A stretch of 64,000 bases of DNA from Flavobacterium shii (GTDB taxonomy: Bacteria > Bacteroidota > Bacteroidia > Flavobacteriales > Flavobacteriaceae), in the NCBI RefSeq assembly GCF_025847235.1, contig NZ_JAOZEW010000001.1, positions 1 through 64,000 of the forward strand. Reading direction: 5' to 3'. Positions 17,735-26,585 of this stretch are shown here, piece by piece. The notes beneath the pieces are model-generated. The model saw nothing but the letters and a program-made list of their open reading frames with translations, had not been told where the DNA came from and did not search any database. Position 1 is the first letter of the stretch; each line of letters opens with the position of its first letter. A program made the position numbers and the translations under genes.

Positions 17735-17759
17735 TATTTTTATTTTTATGTCATGGATA

Positions 17760-17925
17760 AAAGTTTTTTAGCCACGAATTTCTCTAATTCTATTTTATCT
17801 TCTTATCACTGATTACACAGATTTTCACAGATTTTTTAAATCCTTTTAATCTTTTAAATCTGTGACTAAAAAATTAACCGCAAAGTTCACAAAGATTTAC
17901 GCAAAGTTCGCAAAGCTTAAAACTT
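17760..17925. repeat. Dispersed repeat cluster between moeB and moaE
   Basis: The 250 bp gap holds CACTGATTACACAGATTTTC, then ATCTGTGACTAAAAAATTAA and CCGCAAAGTTCACAAAGATT followed by TACGCAAAGTTCGCAAAGC. The last 50 bp match the element at 3861-3933 closely. It interrupts an otherwise tightly packed operon. No gene lies in it. Confidence 0.65.
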
Positions 17926-17984
17926 AGAATCTCAGAGTCTTAGCACCTTAGTTCCTTAAAAAAAACCTTTGAACCTTTGAACCT

Positions 17985-19058
17985 CTATGCCTTTGTCCCT
18001 TCCTCCATCAATTGATTCAATACCAAAGCTCCTCCAATTATACTTTTTACATTTTTAAACTGATGCTTATTAAGTAATTCCATTGCTGTTTTACTTCTTA
18101 TTCCAGACTGGCAAAAAACATAAATAGTTTGGTTTTTATCCAGTTTTTCTATTTCACTTTCTAAATTCAATAACGGAATCTGAATTCCATTTTTAAAATT
18201 CATTTTCGGAAATTCATCTGAATTTCTAATATCTAAAAAAAGAACTCCATCTGTATCTATTTTATCCAAAATAGTTTCGGCTGCTATTTCTTCAACTTGA
18301 TTTTCAATTGTTTTATATTTTGCTTCAAAAGCAGATTTATCGATGACAAGGTTTTCCTTTTTTTCAAAGTCATACTTTTGTTGTTCGTTATTCAACAAAT
18401 TATAAACCAATATTTTGCTACTCAACACCTCTCCTATTTCTAAAATCATTTTTATGACTTCATTTGCTTGTAACATTCCAATAATTCCAACCGAAATTCC
18501 AATTACGCCCGCATCATTACAGTTTAAAGATCGGCTATTTTCATCTGGATATAAGCAACGATATGTAGGTCCGTTTTTATAATTAAAGACCGAAACTTGC
18601 CCTTCAAACCTATAAATTGAGCCGTAAACTAATGGTTTGTTTACAATGCAACATGCATCATTTATCAAGTATTTTGTTAATAGATTATCGGTAGCATCAA
18701 CTATTATATCATAATGTTTAAATAAATCGAGTGCATTTTTCCCCGAGAGCCTTTTGGAAATAGCATTTATTTTTGTTGTTGGATTTAATTCAGTTGCCAT
18801 GCGTTTTGCTTGCTGCACTTTACTTTTTCCAACGGCATCATTTTTATAAATAACCTGACGGTGCAAATTACTCAACTCGATTACATCATCATCTACAATT
18901 CCTATTTCCCCCACGCCTGCAGCTGCCAAATAAGGTAATATAGCCGATGCTAAACCACCTGCACCAATTATCAATACTCTGGCTTTAAGTAATTTTTGCT
19001 GACCATTCTCTCCTACTTCTGGAAGTATAACTTGTCTATTATAACGTGATGCTGACAT
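17985..19058 (-). CDS. moeB: MoeB/ThiF-type adenylyltransferase with C-terminal rhodanese domain
   Basis: A 357-residue E1-like enzyme that adenylates the C-terminal glycine of MoaD and, through its rhodanese domain, supplies sulfur. ATP-binding motif: VLIIGAGGLASAILPYLAAAGVG (residues about 28-50). Next come DDDVIELSNLHRQ and VDATDNLLTKY. The rhodanese domain (about 255-350) has LDIRNSDEFPKM and the active Cys in VFCQSGIRSKTA. Only one Cys of the first zinc CxxC survives (TYRCLYP) and the second pair seems absent, so the structural zinc is probably lost. It lies 11 bp downstream of moaD. Confidence 0.9.
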   Translation of the reverse strand: MSASRYNRQVILPEVGENGQQKLLKARVLIIGAGGLASAILPYLAAAGVGEIGIVDDDVIELSNLHRQVIYKNDAVGKSKVQQAKRMATELNPTTKINAISKRLSGKNALDLFKHYDIIVDATDNLLTKYLINDACCIVNKPLVYGSIYRFEGQVSVFNYKNGPTYRCLYPDENSRSLNCNDAGVIGISVGIIGMLQANEVIKMILEIGEVLSSKILVYNLLNNEQQKYDFEKKENLVIDKSAFEAKYKTIENQVEEIAAETILDKIDTDGVLFLDIRNSDEFPKMNFKNGIQIPLLNLESEIEKLDKNQTIYVFCQSGIRSKTAMELLNKHQFKNVKSIIGGALVLNQLMEEGTKA

Positions 19059-19069
19059 ATCAAATGTAT

Positions 19070-19306
19070 TTATCCACCTGCAAATGGTGGCAATAGAGCA
19101 ATTATATCATTGCTTTTTAATTCATAATCAGTTGTTTTTGGCACTATCTTCTGATTGATTGCTATACTAAACGAAAGTGTATTTAACTGATATTTTTTAT
19201 CTAAATCGCTTAATAATTGTTCCAATGATAAATCCCCCAAAGGAACTTTCTCTGTTGGACAATTTGTTTTATCAGCTACAGCACCAAAATATTTAACCTC
19301 TATCAT
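19070..19306 (-). CDS. moaD: molybdopterin synthase sulfur carrier subunit (MoaD)
   Basis: A 78-residue ubiquitin-like sulfur carrier ending in the required Gly-Gly (LLPPFAGG). The beta-grasp pattern is MIEVKYFGAVADKT at the start and SIAINQKIV in the middle. The C-terminal glycine is adenylated by MoeB and turned into a thiocarboxylate for MoaE. The ATG overlaps the cobA stop by 4 bp, indicating coupled translation. Confidence 0.92.
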   Translation of the reverse strand: MIEVKYFGAVADKTNCPTEKVPLGDLSLEQLLSDLDKKYQLNTLSFSIAINQKIVPKTTDYELKSNDIIALLPPFAGG

Positions 19307-20097
19307 GGCTTTAAATTTAAATTCTGATAAATAAACTCATCTTCCAAGTATTCTTCAAAGTAGGAGTTTAGTTCTAATATATTTCTTACTACTTCGCCAA
19401 TAACTATTATTGATGGCGAAGCTATCTCTTTATCTTTAACCAATTTTACGATTGTACTAATCGTTCCTGTTACTTTCTTCTGATTGTCTTTTGTTCCGTT
19501 TTGAATAATCGTAATAGGCAAATCATCCGTTCTATTTTTTTGGTACAATGCAATTATTTCCTCTAGTTTATGCATCCCCATTAGAATAACAACCGTTGCT
19601 GCCGATTGCGATGCTAAATTTATATCTTTTGACAGCTTATGATCTGCAGTCGTTCCTGTAATAACCCAAAAGCTTTCGGCTATTTCTCTTTGTGTCAAAC
19701 TAATTCCGTTTGTCGCAGGAACTCCTAATGCCGATGAAATTCCGGGAACAACATCTGTTTCCAGATTAGACTTTTGAGCATATTCTATTTCTTCAATACC
19801 CCGCCCAAATACAAAAGAATCTCCTCCTTTTAACCGAACAACATGACCGTAACGATTTGCCATCGATACAATCAATTCGTTTATCTGATCTTGACTATAT
19901 GCATGACAGCCTAAACGTTTCCCTACAAAAACAATTTCTGCATTTGTAGCATATTTTAATAATTCTTCGTTTACCAAAGCATCGTACAAAACCACATCTG
20001 CACTTTCTAATGCTTTTATCGCCTTAATCGTAATTAACTCTACATCTCCTGGCCCAGCGTCTACTACGGTTAATTTAGGTCTTAATGATATCCTCAT
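19303..20097 (-). CDS. cobA: uroporphyrinogen-III C-methyltransferase
   Basis: A 264-residue SUMT that methylates uroporphyrinogen III at C2 and C7 to precorrin-2, the branch to siroheme and B12. Motifs: AGPGDVELIT near the N terminus, LKGGDSFVFGRGIEE, VVPGISSALGVPATNGI, VILMGMHKLEEI. The first SAM-loop glycine is Asp here (VDAGPGD rather than VGAGPGD). Overlaps of 4 bp on both sides tie it to mobA and moaD. Its presence suggests supply of siroheme for a nitrite or sulfite reductase, neither of which is encoded in this window. Confidence 0.93.
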   Translation of the reverse strand: MRISLRPKLTVVDAGPGDVELITIKAIKALESADVVLYDALVNEELLKYATNAEIVFVGKRLGCHAYSQDQINELIVSMANRYGHVVRLKGGDSFVFGRGIEEIEYAQKSNLETDVVPGISSALGVPATNGISLTQREIAESFWVITGTTADHKLSKDINLASQSAATVVILMGMHKLEEIIALYQKNRTDDLPITIIQNGTKDNQKKVTGTISTIVKLVKDKEIASPSIIVIGEVVRNILELNSYFEEYLEDEFIYQNLNLKP

Positions 20098-20675
20098 AAC
20101 ATCGTATTTAAATTGGCATTAAGATCATTTAATTCGTCTGGCGAATTGATATTGGTAAAATTAAGACTTTGACTTTCGTCAAAAGTTATAATTTGATGTG
20201 GCACTTTGGCAATCAGATTCATTAATTTCAAATCTCCCTGAGCAATTGCTTCTTTTATAATCGGAAGATTTTTCTTGGCATAAATCCCAATCAAAGGATG
20301 CATTCTGCTCTCTGATGATAAAACGGTAATCGCTGCTTCTTCATCATGTTTCTCGATTAACTCAGCTAATAATTCGGTAGATATTAAGGGAATATCACAA
20401 CTCAAAATCATACTAAATTCGCTCTCTGAATGAAATAAAGCGGTATAAATCCCTCCCAGAGGTCCTTTGTCAATTTCGATATCACTTATTTTCTTATACT
20501 CCAAATAGTCATAATCATTTCCATTTGTAACCAAGAATATGTTGTTTGTAATAGGCAAAATAGCCTGAATGATATGTTCTATAAAGGGTTTGCCTTTAAA
20601 CAATACTAATCCTTTCTCAGATTGCATCCGGGAACTTTTTCCTCCACATAGAATAAAAACTGCCAGATCTTTCAT
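20094..20675 (-). CDS. mobA: molybdenum cofactor guanylyltransferase (MobA)
   Basis: A 193-residue nucleotidyltransferase that links GMP to Mo-molybdopterin, giving the bis-MGD cofactor used by the oxidoreductase of this operon. The GTP-binding loop is FILCGGKSSRMQSEKG, followed by GPLGGIYTAL and SCDIPLISTELL. The gene overlaps cobA by 4 bp. Length and start are normal. Confidence 0.93.
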   Translation of the reverse strand: MKDLAVFILCGGKSSRMQSEKGLVLFKGKPFIEHIIQAILPITNNIFLVTNGNDYDYLEYKKISDIEIDKGPLGGIYTALFHSESEFSMILSCDIPLISTELLAELIEKHDEEAAITVLSSESRMHPLIGIYAKKNLPIIKEAIAQGDLKLMNLIAKVPHQIITFDESQSLNFTNINSPDELNDLNANLNTML

Positions 20676-20704
20676 ATCAAACCATTTATAAATTAAATCT
20701 TTTT

Positions 20705-20850
20705 TCTTTTTACCACATAGCTACATAGTTTTTAAACTTAAAAAGGCGTTCCACTTTACATGAATTCACATAGCTATGCGAGAATAATGTATTATCTATT
20801 TAATCTTCTTTCAAATTTCAACCTATGTTTCTATGTGTTAAATATTTTTC
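20705..20850. repeat. Dispersed inverted repeat (ACATAGCTACATAG type), copy 1
   Basis: ACCACATAGCTACATAGTTT at the left and TTTCTATGTGTTAAAT at the right face each other, with TTCACATAGCTATGCGAGAA between them. A second, similar pair lies at 49290-49441. The element fills the gap between the sulfite-exporter-type gene and mobA. Confidence 0.55.
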
Positions 20851-20853
20851 ATT

Positions 20854-21600
20854 TTATGGAAATATCAATTTTACGCTTGCCAGCAGAATAACTACTCCTA
20901 AAACATATTTTAATGTTTTATTAGAGAAATACCCACTTCCGTAATAACCGCCTAAGATTCCTCCGAAAACCGCAATTGGTACTAAATAAAAACTATCTAT
21001 AGGAATGGTTTTTCCTCCTAGAAAATAACCTGTTATTCCCGCTAGTGAATTTACGAAAATAAATAGACTTGAAACCGCTGCAGACTCTTTAACTGATGCC
21101 CAACCTAAAAATAATAAAATCGGACTTAATATAATTCCACCTCCAATTCCTAACATTCCAGACAATAATCCTATTCCAAAACCTAATGCCAATGCAAAAG
21201 GAAGTTTTATTACAACAGCTTCTTTTTCTTTAAAATTAAAAAAACCAAATAATCTAAAGGCTGCAAATACCAAAACTAATCCTAATATTACTTTGTAAAC
21301 CGTATTATCTAATGTTATAAATCCTCCTATAAAAGCTGCTGGAATTGATGCTATCGCAAAAGGATAAAAGAGCTTGGGCTTAAAATAATTCATCTTATAA
21401 TAAAAGAAGAAAGAGATACTGGACACAAACAAATTAAGCAATAATGCCGAAGGTTTCATTATACCAATCGGGAATGCAAAAATTGCCATAAGTGCCAAAT
21501 AACCTGAAGCTCCACCATGACCAACGCTTGAGTATAAAAAAGCAATTACTACTAGTGCAATGCTAAAAATGATTAAATTTTCGGTCGTTAATATGTTCAT
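20854..21600 (-). CDS. TauE/SafE family membrane permease
   Basis: A 248-residue membrane protein with about eight hydrophobic segments and the family repeat SVGHGGASGYLALMAIF near the N terminus, mirrored by LLSGMLGIGGGIILSPILL in the second half. Members move sulfite, sulfoacetate or other small anions across the inner membrane. Lying 8 bp downstream of moeA inside a nitrate and Moco operon, it could carry molybdate, nitrite or sulfite; the sequence does not say which. Confidence 0.82.
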   Translation of the reverse strand: MNILTTENLIIFSIALVVIAFLYSSVGHGGASGYLALMAIFAFPIGIMKPSALLLNLFVSSISFFFYYKMNYFKPKLFYPFAIASIPAAFIGGFITLDNTVYKVILGLVLVFAAFRLFGFFNFKEKEAVVIKLPFALALGFGIGLLSGMLGIGGGIILSPILLFLGWASVKESAAVSSLFIFVNSLAGITGYFLGGKTIPIDSFYLVPIAVFGGILGGYYGSGYFSNKTLKYVLGVVILLASVKLIFP

Positions 21601-21608
21601 AATTATAT

Positions 21609-22781
21609 TTAATCTAATGGCAACAAGGTTACATCCTCACCTTTTTTAATTTCTGTGCTGTCGTAAGGTACAAAAAGTAAGGAATTTGCTGTTGCAAAAG
21701 TATTCAACATTGCCGAACTCTGACTGTCTAATACACTTACATGAGTTTCATCATACAGCGCTTTTAAAAATAATGTTTTCCCTGTGGTATTGATTACCGC
21801 TGTACTTAGTTTTCGAACAATTCTTTTTAAATGTATTTCCTCAAATCCCATCATCTTTTTTAATGCTGGTAAAACATACACATAAAAACTGGTAAGCGAC
21901 GATGCTGGATTTCCGGGTAATGCAAAAATTAATTTTTCTTCTTTATTTCCAAAAAATAATGGTTTTCCAGGCTTTTGATTTATTTTATAAAATAACTCTT
22001 CTACTCCCTTTTTTAATAAAGCTTCTTTAACAAAATCATAATCACCAACCGAAATTCCTCCTGAAACAAGAATCATATCGTATTTTGATAAAAGCTTTTT
22101 GAGTACTTTTTTGGTGGCTTTTAAATTATCTTTTACTCTAAAAACTTTTACTTTTTTAATTCCTGCAGTTTCAAGAGCTGCTTGCAACATAATCGAATTA
22201 CTCTCGAAAATTTTACCTAATTTTAATTTCTTCCCTGGTTGTACTAATTCGTTTCCTGTAACCAGAATTGCTGCTTTTGGTTTGCTATATACGCTAACTT
22301 CTGTAATTCCTAAACAAGCTAAAAAGCCAATTCCTGCTGGTGTTAATAGCGTATTTTTTTCGAGCATGATATCGCCTTCATTAACCTGTTCGCCTTTTGC
22401 TCTTACGTTTGCATTAGGCTCTGGCATTTTATCTATCATAATCGAATCTCCATTTACAGTAACATGCTCTTGCATTACTACGGTATTAACAGAATCGGGT
22501 ACAAATGCTCCTGTAAAAATTCGTATTGCCTGATTTGCTTTAATTTTATATTTATCATTATCTCCTGCTTGCGAAATACCAACTACATCATATTGTTTGT
22601 TTTCTGAACGTGTAAAGGCATAACCATCCATAGCCGATTGGCGAAATGGAGGCATTGCAATAGGTGCATAAACCGTTTCTGCCAAAATATAGCCAAGTGA
22701 TTTACAAACTTTAATTTTACGAACTGGCATTTTTATACTATTGTCAGCAATAATTGACAAGGCTTTATCTACTTGAATCAT
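21609..22781 (-). CDS. moeA: molybdopterin molybdotransferase (MoeA)
   Basis: A 390-residue enzyme that inserts molybdate into adenylated molybdopterin. Motifs: PPFRQSAMDGYAF, IRIFTGAFVPDSVNTVVMQE, VLVTGNELV region (AILVTGNELVQPGKKL), LVSGGISVGDYDFVKE and FALPGNPASSLTSFYVYVLP. All domains are present with normal length. It is the first Moco synthesis gene after the structural genes of the nitrate reductase. Confidence 0.95.
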   Translation of the reverse strand: MIQVDKALSIIADNSIKMPVRKIKVCKSLGYILAETVYAPIAMPPFRQSAMDGYAFTRSENKQYDVVGISQAGDNDKYKIKANQAIRIFTGAFVPDSVNTVVMQEHVTVNGDSIMIDKMPEPNANVRAKGEQVNEGDIMLEKNTLLTPAGIGFLACLGITEVSVYSKPKAAILVTGNELVQPGKKLKLGKIFESNSIMLQAALETAGIKKVKVFRVKDNLKATKKVLKKLLSKYDMILVSGGISVGDYDFVKEALLKKGVEELFYKINQKPGKPLFFGNKEEKLIFALPGNPASSLTSFYVYVLPALKKMMGFEEIHLKRIVRKLSTAVINTTGKTLFLKALYDETHVSVLDSQSSAMLNTFATANSLLFVPYDSTEIKKGEDVTLLPLD

Positions 22782-22885
22782 GGCGCTATTATTTGCAAGT
22801 AAAAATACTCATTAAGAGATGAATTAATAAACAAGTACTCTAAAAAATGGAAGTGTTTTTTGAAAAATAAATATTGAAAAGTTAG

Positions 22886-23134
22886 CTATTTCTTTTTGAA
22901 ATTTCCAGTTGGTAAATAATACATCCATGAAAAACCTATTAAGAATAAAATAGCTGAAGCAATAAATGCTGGTAATAATATTTCTTTATTATTATCCAAA
23001 GCATTGTTAAGAGATGCATATAACAACCAAATTTGGATACTCACATTTAAAATCAAAATAAAAATGAGTGTCGAAAGTATATTATTCAACTTATTTGGGT
23101 TGGCACGATTCTGACTTCTTCTAAAAGTACTCAT
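22886..23134 (-). CDS. small two-helix membrane protein
   Basis: An 82-residue protein with a basic N terminus (MSTFRRSQNRANPNKLN), two membrane helices (about 20-42 and 53-73) joined by a short acidic loop, and a basic tail, giving an N-in/C-in topology. It resembles small proteins I have seen annotated as DUF6755 in Bacteroidota, with low certainty. It lies 21 bp after the Rieske gene, so it may be an assembly or membrane subunit of the same complex. Confidence 0.7.
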   Translation of the reverse strand: MSTFRRSQNRANPNKLNNILSTLIFILILNVSIQIWLLYASLNNALDNNKEILLPAFIASAILFLIGFSWMYYLPTGNFKKK

Positions 23135-23155
23135 ACTAATTATTTTAGGGTTATA

Positions 23156-23668
23156 CTAGCTTTCTTTACGTTCTGCGAATGCTTTTACAAAAACACCTTT
23201 GTCTTTAAAAAACACTTCCAATTGTGGTAAAGCTCTTGGAGGAGGTCCTGCTATTACATCTCCTGTCATAGCATCAAATGAACCTTCATGGCAGGGACAA
23301 TGTATTATTCCTGTTCCCGGTTTATAAAATACAGAACAGGACAAATGCGTACATTTTTGTTCGTATGCCTTAAAATCTCCACTTTCCAGATGTATTAAAA
23401 TATAGGGTATTGTACTTCCTTCAATTACAAAACCTCTTGTTCCTCCTATCGGAACCTCATCTTTATTGCAAATAAAATGCTCTCCTTGAACTCCTTCTTT
23501 TGGCAACAAATAAGCTTTGGCAGCAACAAATCCGCTTCCGACCATTAACCCGCCAGAAACAAAAGTTAGGAATTTAGCAAAGTCACGTCGACTTACCTGA
23601 GTAGATTCTTGCTTTTTTATTGGGAAATCTTTTTTCCAGTTTTGATTTAAATTATCTTCTTTTGACAT
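23156..23668 (-). CDS. Rieske [2Fe-2S] protein with Tat signal
   Basis: A 170-residue iron-sulfur protein. The twin-arginine motif (SRRDFAKFLTF, Arg27-Arg28) is followed by a hydrophobic helix (about 33-52), which may stay as a membrane anchor. Cluster ligands are Cys106/His108 (CTHLSC) and Cys124/His127 (CPCHEGS). Cys111 and Cys126 can form the disulfide seen in high-potential bc1-type Rieske proteins. The electron-transfer domain would face the periplasm. It sits between the ferredoxin subunit and a two-helix membrane protein. Confidence 0.92.
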   Translation of the reverse strand: MSKEDNLNQNWKKDFPIKKQESTQVSRRDFAKFLTFVSGGLMVGSGFVAAKAYLLPKEGVQGEHFICNKDEVPIGGTRGFVIEGSTIPYILIHLESGDFKAYEQKCTHLSCSVFYKPGTGIIHCPCHEGSFDAMTGDVIAGPPPRALPQLEVFFKDKGVFVKAFAERKES

Positions 23669-23678
23669 GGATTTAGAT

Positions 23679-24248
23679 TTAATATATTCTTAATTCATTA
23701 CTGCCTTTTGGCATCATAATGTTTACTTTGGTATGAACTGTTTCTTGTCCGAAGATGAATGTATTTATCGGAGTACTATTTGGTCTCATTTCTTCAATTT
23801 CGGCTCTTGTACCATAAAACAAAGCTCCACTTGGACAAACAGTTGCACACATAGGTTTTTTACCTACACTAGTTCTATCATAACACATCGTGCATTTCAT
23901 CATTAAATCGTACTCTTCCATCTTTTTAGGAACACCAAACGGGCATGCCATAACACAGTTTGAGCAACCAATACATCTTTCGGTATTAGCAGTATGTACT
24001 ATTCCGAATTCATCTTGCGAAATCGCATCGGCCGGACATACATTTGCACATACCGGATCCTCACAATGCATACAAACTTGTACCGTTGTTTGAATTGTTG
24101 ATGAACGCTCAACATAATTCACACTAATCAATGATTCTTGCCCATTGGTTTCACATTCTGCACAAGCCATTTCACAGGCCTTACAACCAATACAACGTTG
24201 CAGATCTACAAAAAACTCTTCATTTCTATTGAAATTAGTTAAATTCAT
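23679..24248 (-). CDS. four-cluster 4Fe-4S ferredoxin subunit
   Basis: From the ATG at 24248 the protein has 189 residues. The longer frame to 24341 would overlap the oxidoreductase gene and adds no domain. Four cysteine groups follow the DmsB/NrfC/HybA plan: [58 protein letters not shown]. It lacks a signal peptide and should work in the cytoplasm, taking electrons to the molybdenum subunit encoded 17 bp upstream. Confidence 0.92.
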   Translation of the reverse strand: MNLTNFNRNEEFFVDLQRCIGCKACEMACAECETNGQESLISVNYVERSSTIQTTVQVCMHCEDPVCANVCPADAISQDEFGIVHTANTERCIGCSNCVMACPFGVPKKMEEYDLMMKCTMCYDRTSVGKKPMCATVCPSGALFYGTRAEIEEMRPNSTPINTFIFGQETVHTKVNIMMPKGSNELRIY

Positions 24249-24265
24249 AATGTCTTTTTTATAGA

Positions 24266-26482
24266 TTAAACACTTGCATAAGCTTCCGATTCTTTGGATG
24301 GAGGTGCTATTTTTCCTTGCGGATCTAATAGACAGGCACAAACTTTAAACTCGGGTATTTTAGAAATTGGATCTAAAGTTCCTGGTGTAAGTTGATTTGC
24401 CGATTTAGCTCCGGGCCAATGATAAGGTATAAAAACTGTATCTTTTCGGATAGTCTCTACAATATTTGCTGGAAAAATCCCTTCTCCTCTTCTTGTCGCA
24501 ACTCTAACCAACTCTCGTTGTTTAATTCCGTATTTTAAAGCAAGTTCCGGATGAATCTCTACCATTGGTTCAGGAAATTGATCTACCAATTTACCTATTC
24601 GCCGTGTTTGAGTTCCGCTTAAATATTGCGAAACAACGCGCCCTGTAGTAAGAATTATAGGATATTCATCATCGGTAACTTCGCCCGGTAATTTATAGGG
24701 TGCTGGATTAAAATGTGCTCTTCCATCAGGAGTTGCAAATTTTTTATCTTCCCATAATCTCGGTGTTCCCGGATGATCGTCTGTTGGACAAGGCCAAAAA
24801 ACCCCCATATTATCTTCTACCTTTTTATATGATATTCCAAAATAATCCGCTGTTCCTCCTTTTGAGGCAACTCGAAGCTCATTAAAAATTGCTTCACTAT
24901 TTTCGTAAGTAAACTTATCTTCTTCTCCCAATCTTTTGGCTAATTCCAAAAATATCGAGGTATCTGTTCTCGCATCCCCCGGAGGAGTAACTGCTTGACG
25001 GATTCGGATAACACGTCCTTCTGCCGATGTAGTCGTTCCTTCTTCTTCCTCTTGTAGAGAACCTGCAAGAACAATATCTGCATGACGAGCTGTTTCGTTC
25101 AAAAAGAAATCGATACATACATAAAACTCTAACTTTTCCAGTGCAGATCTTACATAGTTATTATTCGGTAATGATACCAATGGATTAAAACAAATAGAAA
25201 TTAATCCTTTGATCTCTCCACTATGGATTGCTTCAATAATTTCATAAGCCGTAAGTCCTTTTCCTGGCATATCTTTCTCATCTATTCCCCAAACTTTCGA
25301 AATATATTTACGATGTTCCGGATTTTCGATATCTCTATTTCCTGGTAATTGATCACATTTATGACCATGCTCTCTACCTCCCTGTCCATTTCCTTGTCCA
25401 GTTATTGTTCCGTAACCACAATAAGGTCTCCCGATTCTTCCTGTTGCAAGAACTAGATTAATACAACCTAATACATTATCAACACCTTTGGAGTGATGCT
25501 CAATTCCGCGTGCATGAAGTAAAAAGCTTGTTTTGGCTTTACCCCATAATTCTGCGGCTTCTCTAATTTTATTTTTATCGATACCTGTAATCTCTTCTGC
25601 CCATTCTAAGGTATAGTCTTTTACAGCATCTAATGTTTCTTGAAAACCCGATGTATGATTGTCTATAAAATCATGGTCCAACATATCATGATCTACCAAA
25701 TATTTTAGCATAGCACCGTATAATGCCGAATCGGTTCCTGGTTTTACATCCAGATGAACATCTGCGGTTCGAGCCAGCGGAATCATCCTTGGATCTATAA
25801 CTATTAATTTGGCTCCACGATCTCTTGCTTTCCAAATCCAATGGGTCAATGTTGGAAAAGTTTCACTAATATTTGCACCTGCAACAATAATTACTTCGGC
25901 ATATTCTAAATCCGAATAATTATTTGAGGCACGATCCAATCCAAAAGCTTTTTTATTCCCCGCTCCTGCACTTACCATACAAAGCCTGCCGTTATAATCC
26001 AGATTTCTGGTCTTTAATGCAACACGTGCAAACTTCCCTACCAAGTAACTTTTTTCATTTGTAAGCGATACGCCCGATAACATCGAAAAAGCATGTTTGC
26101 CATATTTCTCCTGAATTCTTTTTATCTCGGATACCGTTTTATCCATCGCTTCATCCCAAGTCGTTTTTTCGAAACCTTTTCCTTCTACTCTTTTTATAGG
26201 ATGTAAAAGACGATCAGGGTGATTATTTTGTAGATAACGCTGTACTCCTTTTGGACACAAACGTCCTTCGTTAAAAGGAAACTCCATCCACGGTTCAAAA
26301 CCTACTACTTTATTTTCTTTTACTAATAATTGAATACCACACTGCATTCCGCAGAAACAACAATGTGTTTTTACCACTTCATCTGGTTCATCTCTACCTT
26401 GGTAACCATCTTTGGGAGCATAATTTAAATGCGGTCCAAAATCTTCAATAATCTTTTCGGTTGATACAGGTAATTTTGCCAT
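24266..26482 (-). CDS. Mo-bisMGD oxidoreductase, probable nitrate reductase catalytic subunit
   Basis: A 738-residue enzyme of the DMSO reductase superfamily. The N-terminal [4Fe-4S] site is Cys41, Cys44, Cys48 and Cys76 (CCFCGMQC ... GRLCPKG). The likely Mo ligand is Cys168 in [12 protein letters not shown], as in Nap/Nas-type nitrate reductases. Cofactor-binding stretches include [30 protein letters not shown] and the C-terminal [17 protein letters not shown]. There is no Tat signal, so catalysis is cytoplasmic. The two NarK-type transporters upstream support nitrate as substrate. It is shorter than NarG and lacks a NasA-type C-terminal [2Fe-2S] domain. Confidence 0.9.
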   Translation of the reverse strand: MAKLPVSTEKIIEDFGPHLNYAPKDGYQGRDEPDEVVKTHCCFCGMQCGIQLLVKENKVVGFEPWMEFPFNEGRLCPKGVQRYLQNNHPDRLLHPIKRVEGKGFEKTTWDEAMDKTVSEIKRIQEKYGKHAFSMLSGVSLTNEKSYLVGKFARVALKTRNLDYNGRLCMVSAGAGNKKAFGLDRASNNYSDLEYAEVIIVAGANISETFPTLTHWIWKARDRGAKLIVIDPRMIPLARTADVHLDVKPGTDSALYGAMLKYLVDHDMLDHDFIDNHTSGFQETLDAVKDYTLEWAEEITGIDKNKIREAAELWGKAKTSFLLHARGIEHHSKGVDNVLGCINLVLATGRIGRPYCGYGTITGQGNGQGGREHGHKCDQLPGNRDIENPEHRKYISKVWGIDEKDMPGKGLTAYEIIEAIHSGEIKGLISICFNPLVSLPNNNYVRSALEKLEFYVCIDFFLNETARHADIVLAGSLQEEEEGTTTSAEGRVIRIRQAVTPPGDARTDTSIFLELAKRLGEEDKFTYENSEAIFNELRVASKGGTADYFGISYKKVEDNMGVFWPCPTDDHPGTPRLWEDKKFATPDGRAHFNPAPYKLPGEVTDDEYPIILTTGRVVSQYLSGTQTRRIGKLVDQFPEPMVEIHPELALKYGIKQRELVRVATRRGEGIFPANIVETIRKDTVFIPYHWPGAKSANQLTPGTLDPISKIPEFKVCACLLDPQGKIAPPSKESEAYASV

Positions 26483-26514
26483 GTTTGTTTTTGTTTGTTT
26501 TTGTTTAAAGCTTT

Positions 26515-26564
26515 CAGTCGCAGTTCTCCGTTTCAGTCTCTACTTAATCTGAAAACTGCGACTG
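26515..26564. repeat. Intercistronic hairpin (CAGTCGCAGTT type)
   Basis: Arms 26515-26525 and 26554-26564 (CAGTCGCAGTT/AACTGCGACTG) pair perfectly across 28 nt. It sits between the cytochrome-b-like gene and the oxidoreductase gene, next to a short GTTTGTTTTT tandem repeat (26483-26505). It may stabilise or process the mRNA, or be a dispersed repeat. Confidence 0.55.
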
Positions 26565-26585
26565 GTACTGAACACTAAATAAAAA

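Noticed and set aside
22099..22533. 144-codon open frame opposite moeA
   Set aside because: It lies entirely inside moeA on the other strand, has no family features and is a shadow of moeA codon bias.
24249..24341. Longer start of the ferredoxin subunit
   Set aside because: It would overlap the end of the oxidoreductase gene by 76 bp and adds no family sequence; the ATG at 24248 fits homologous starts.
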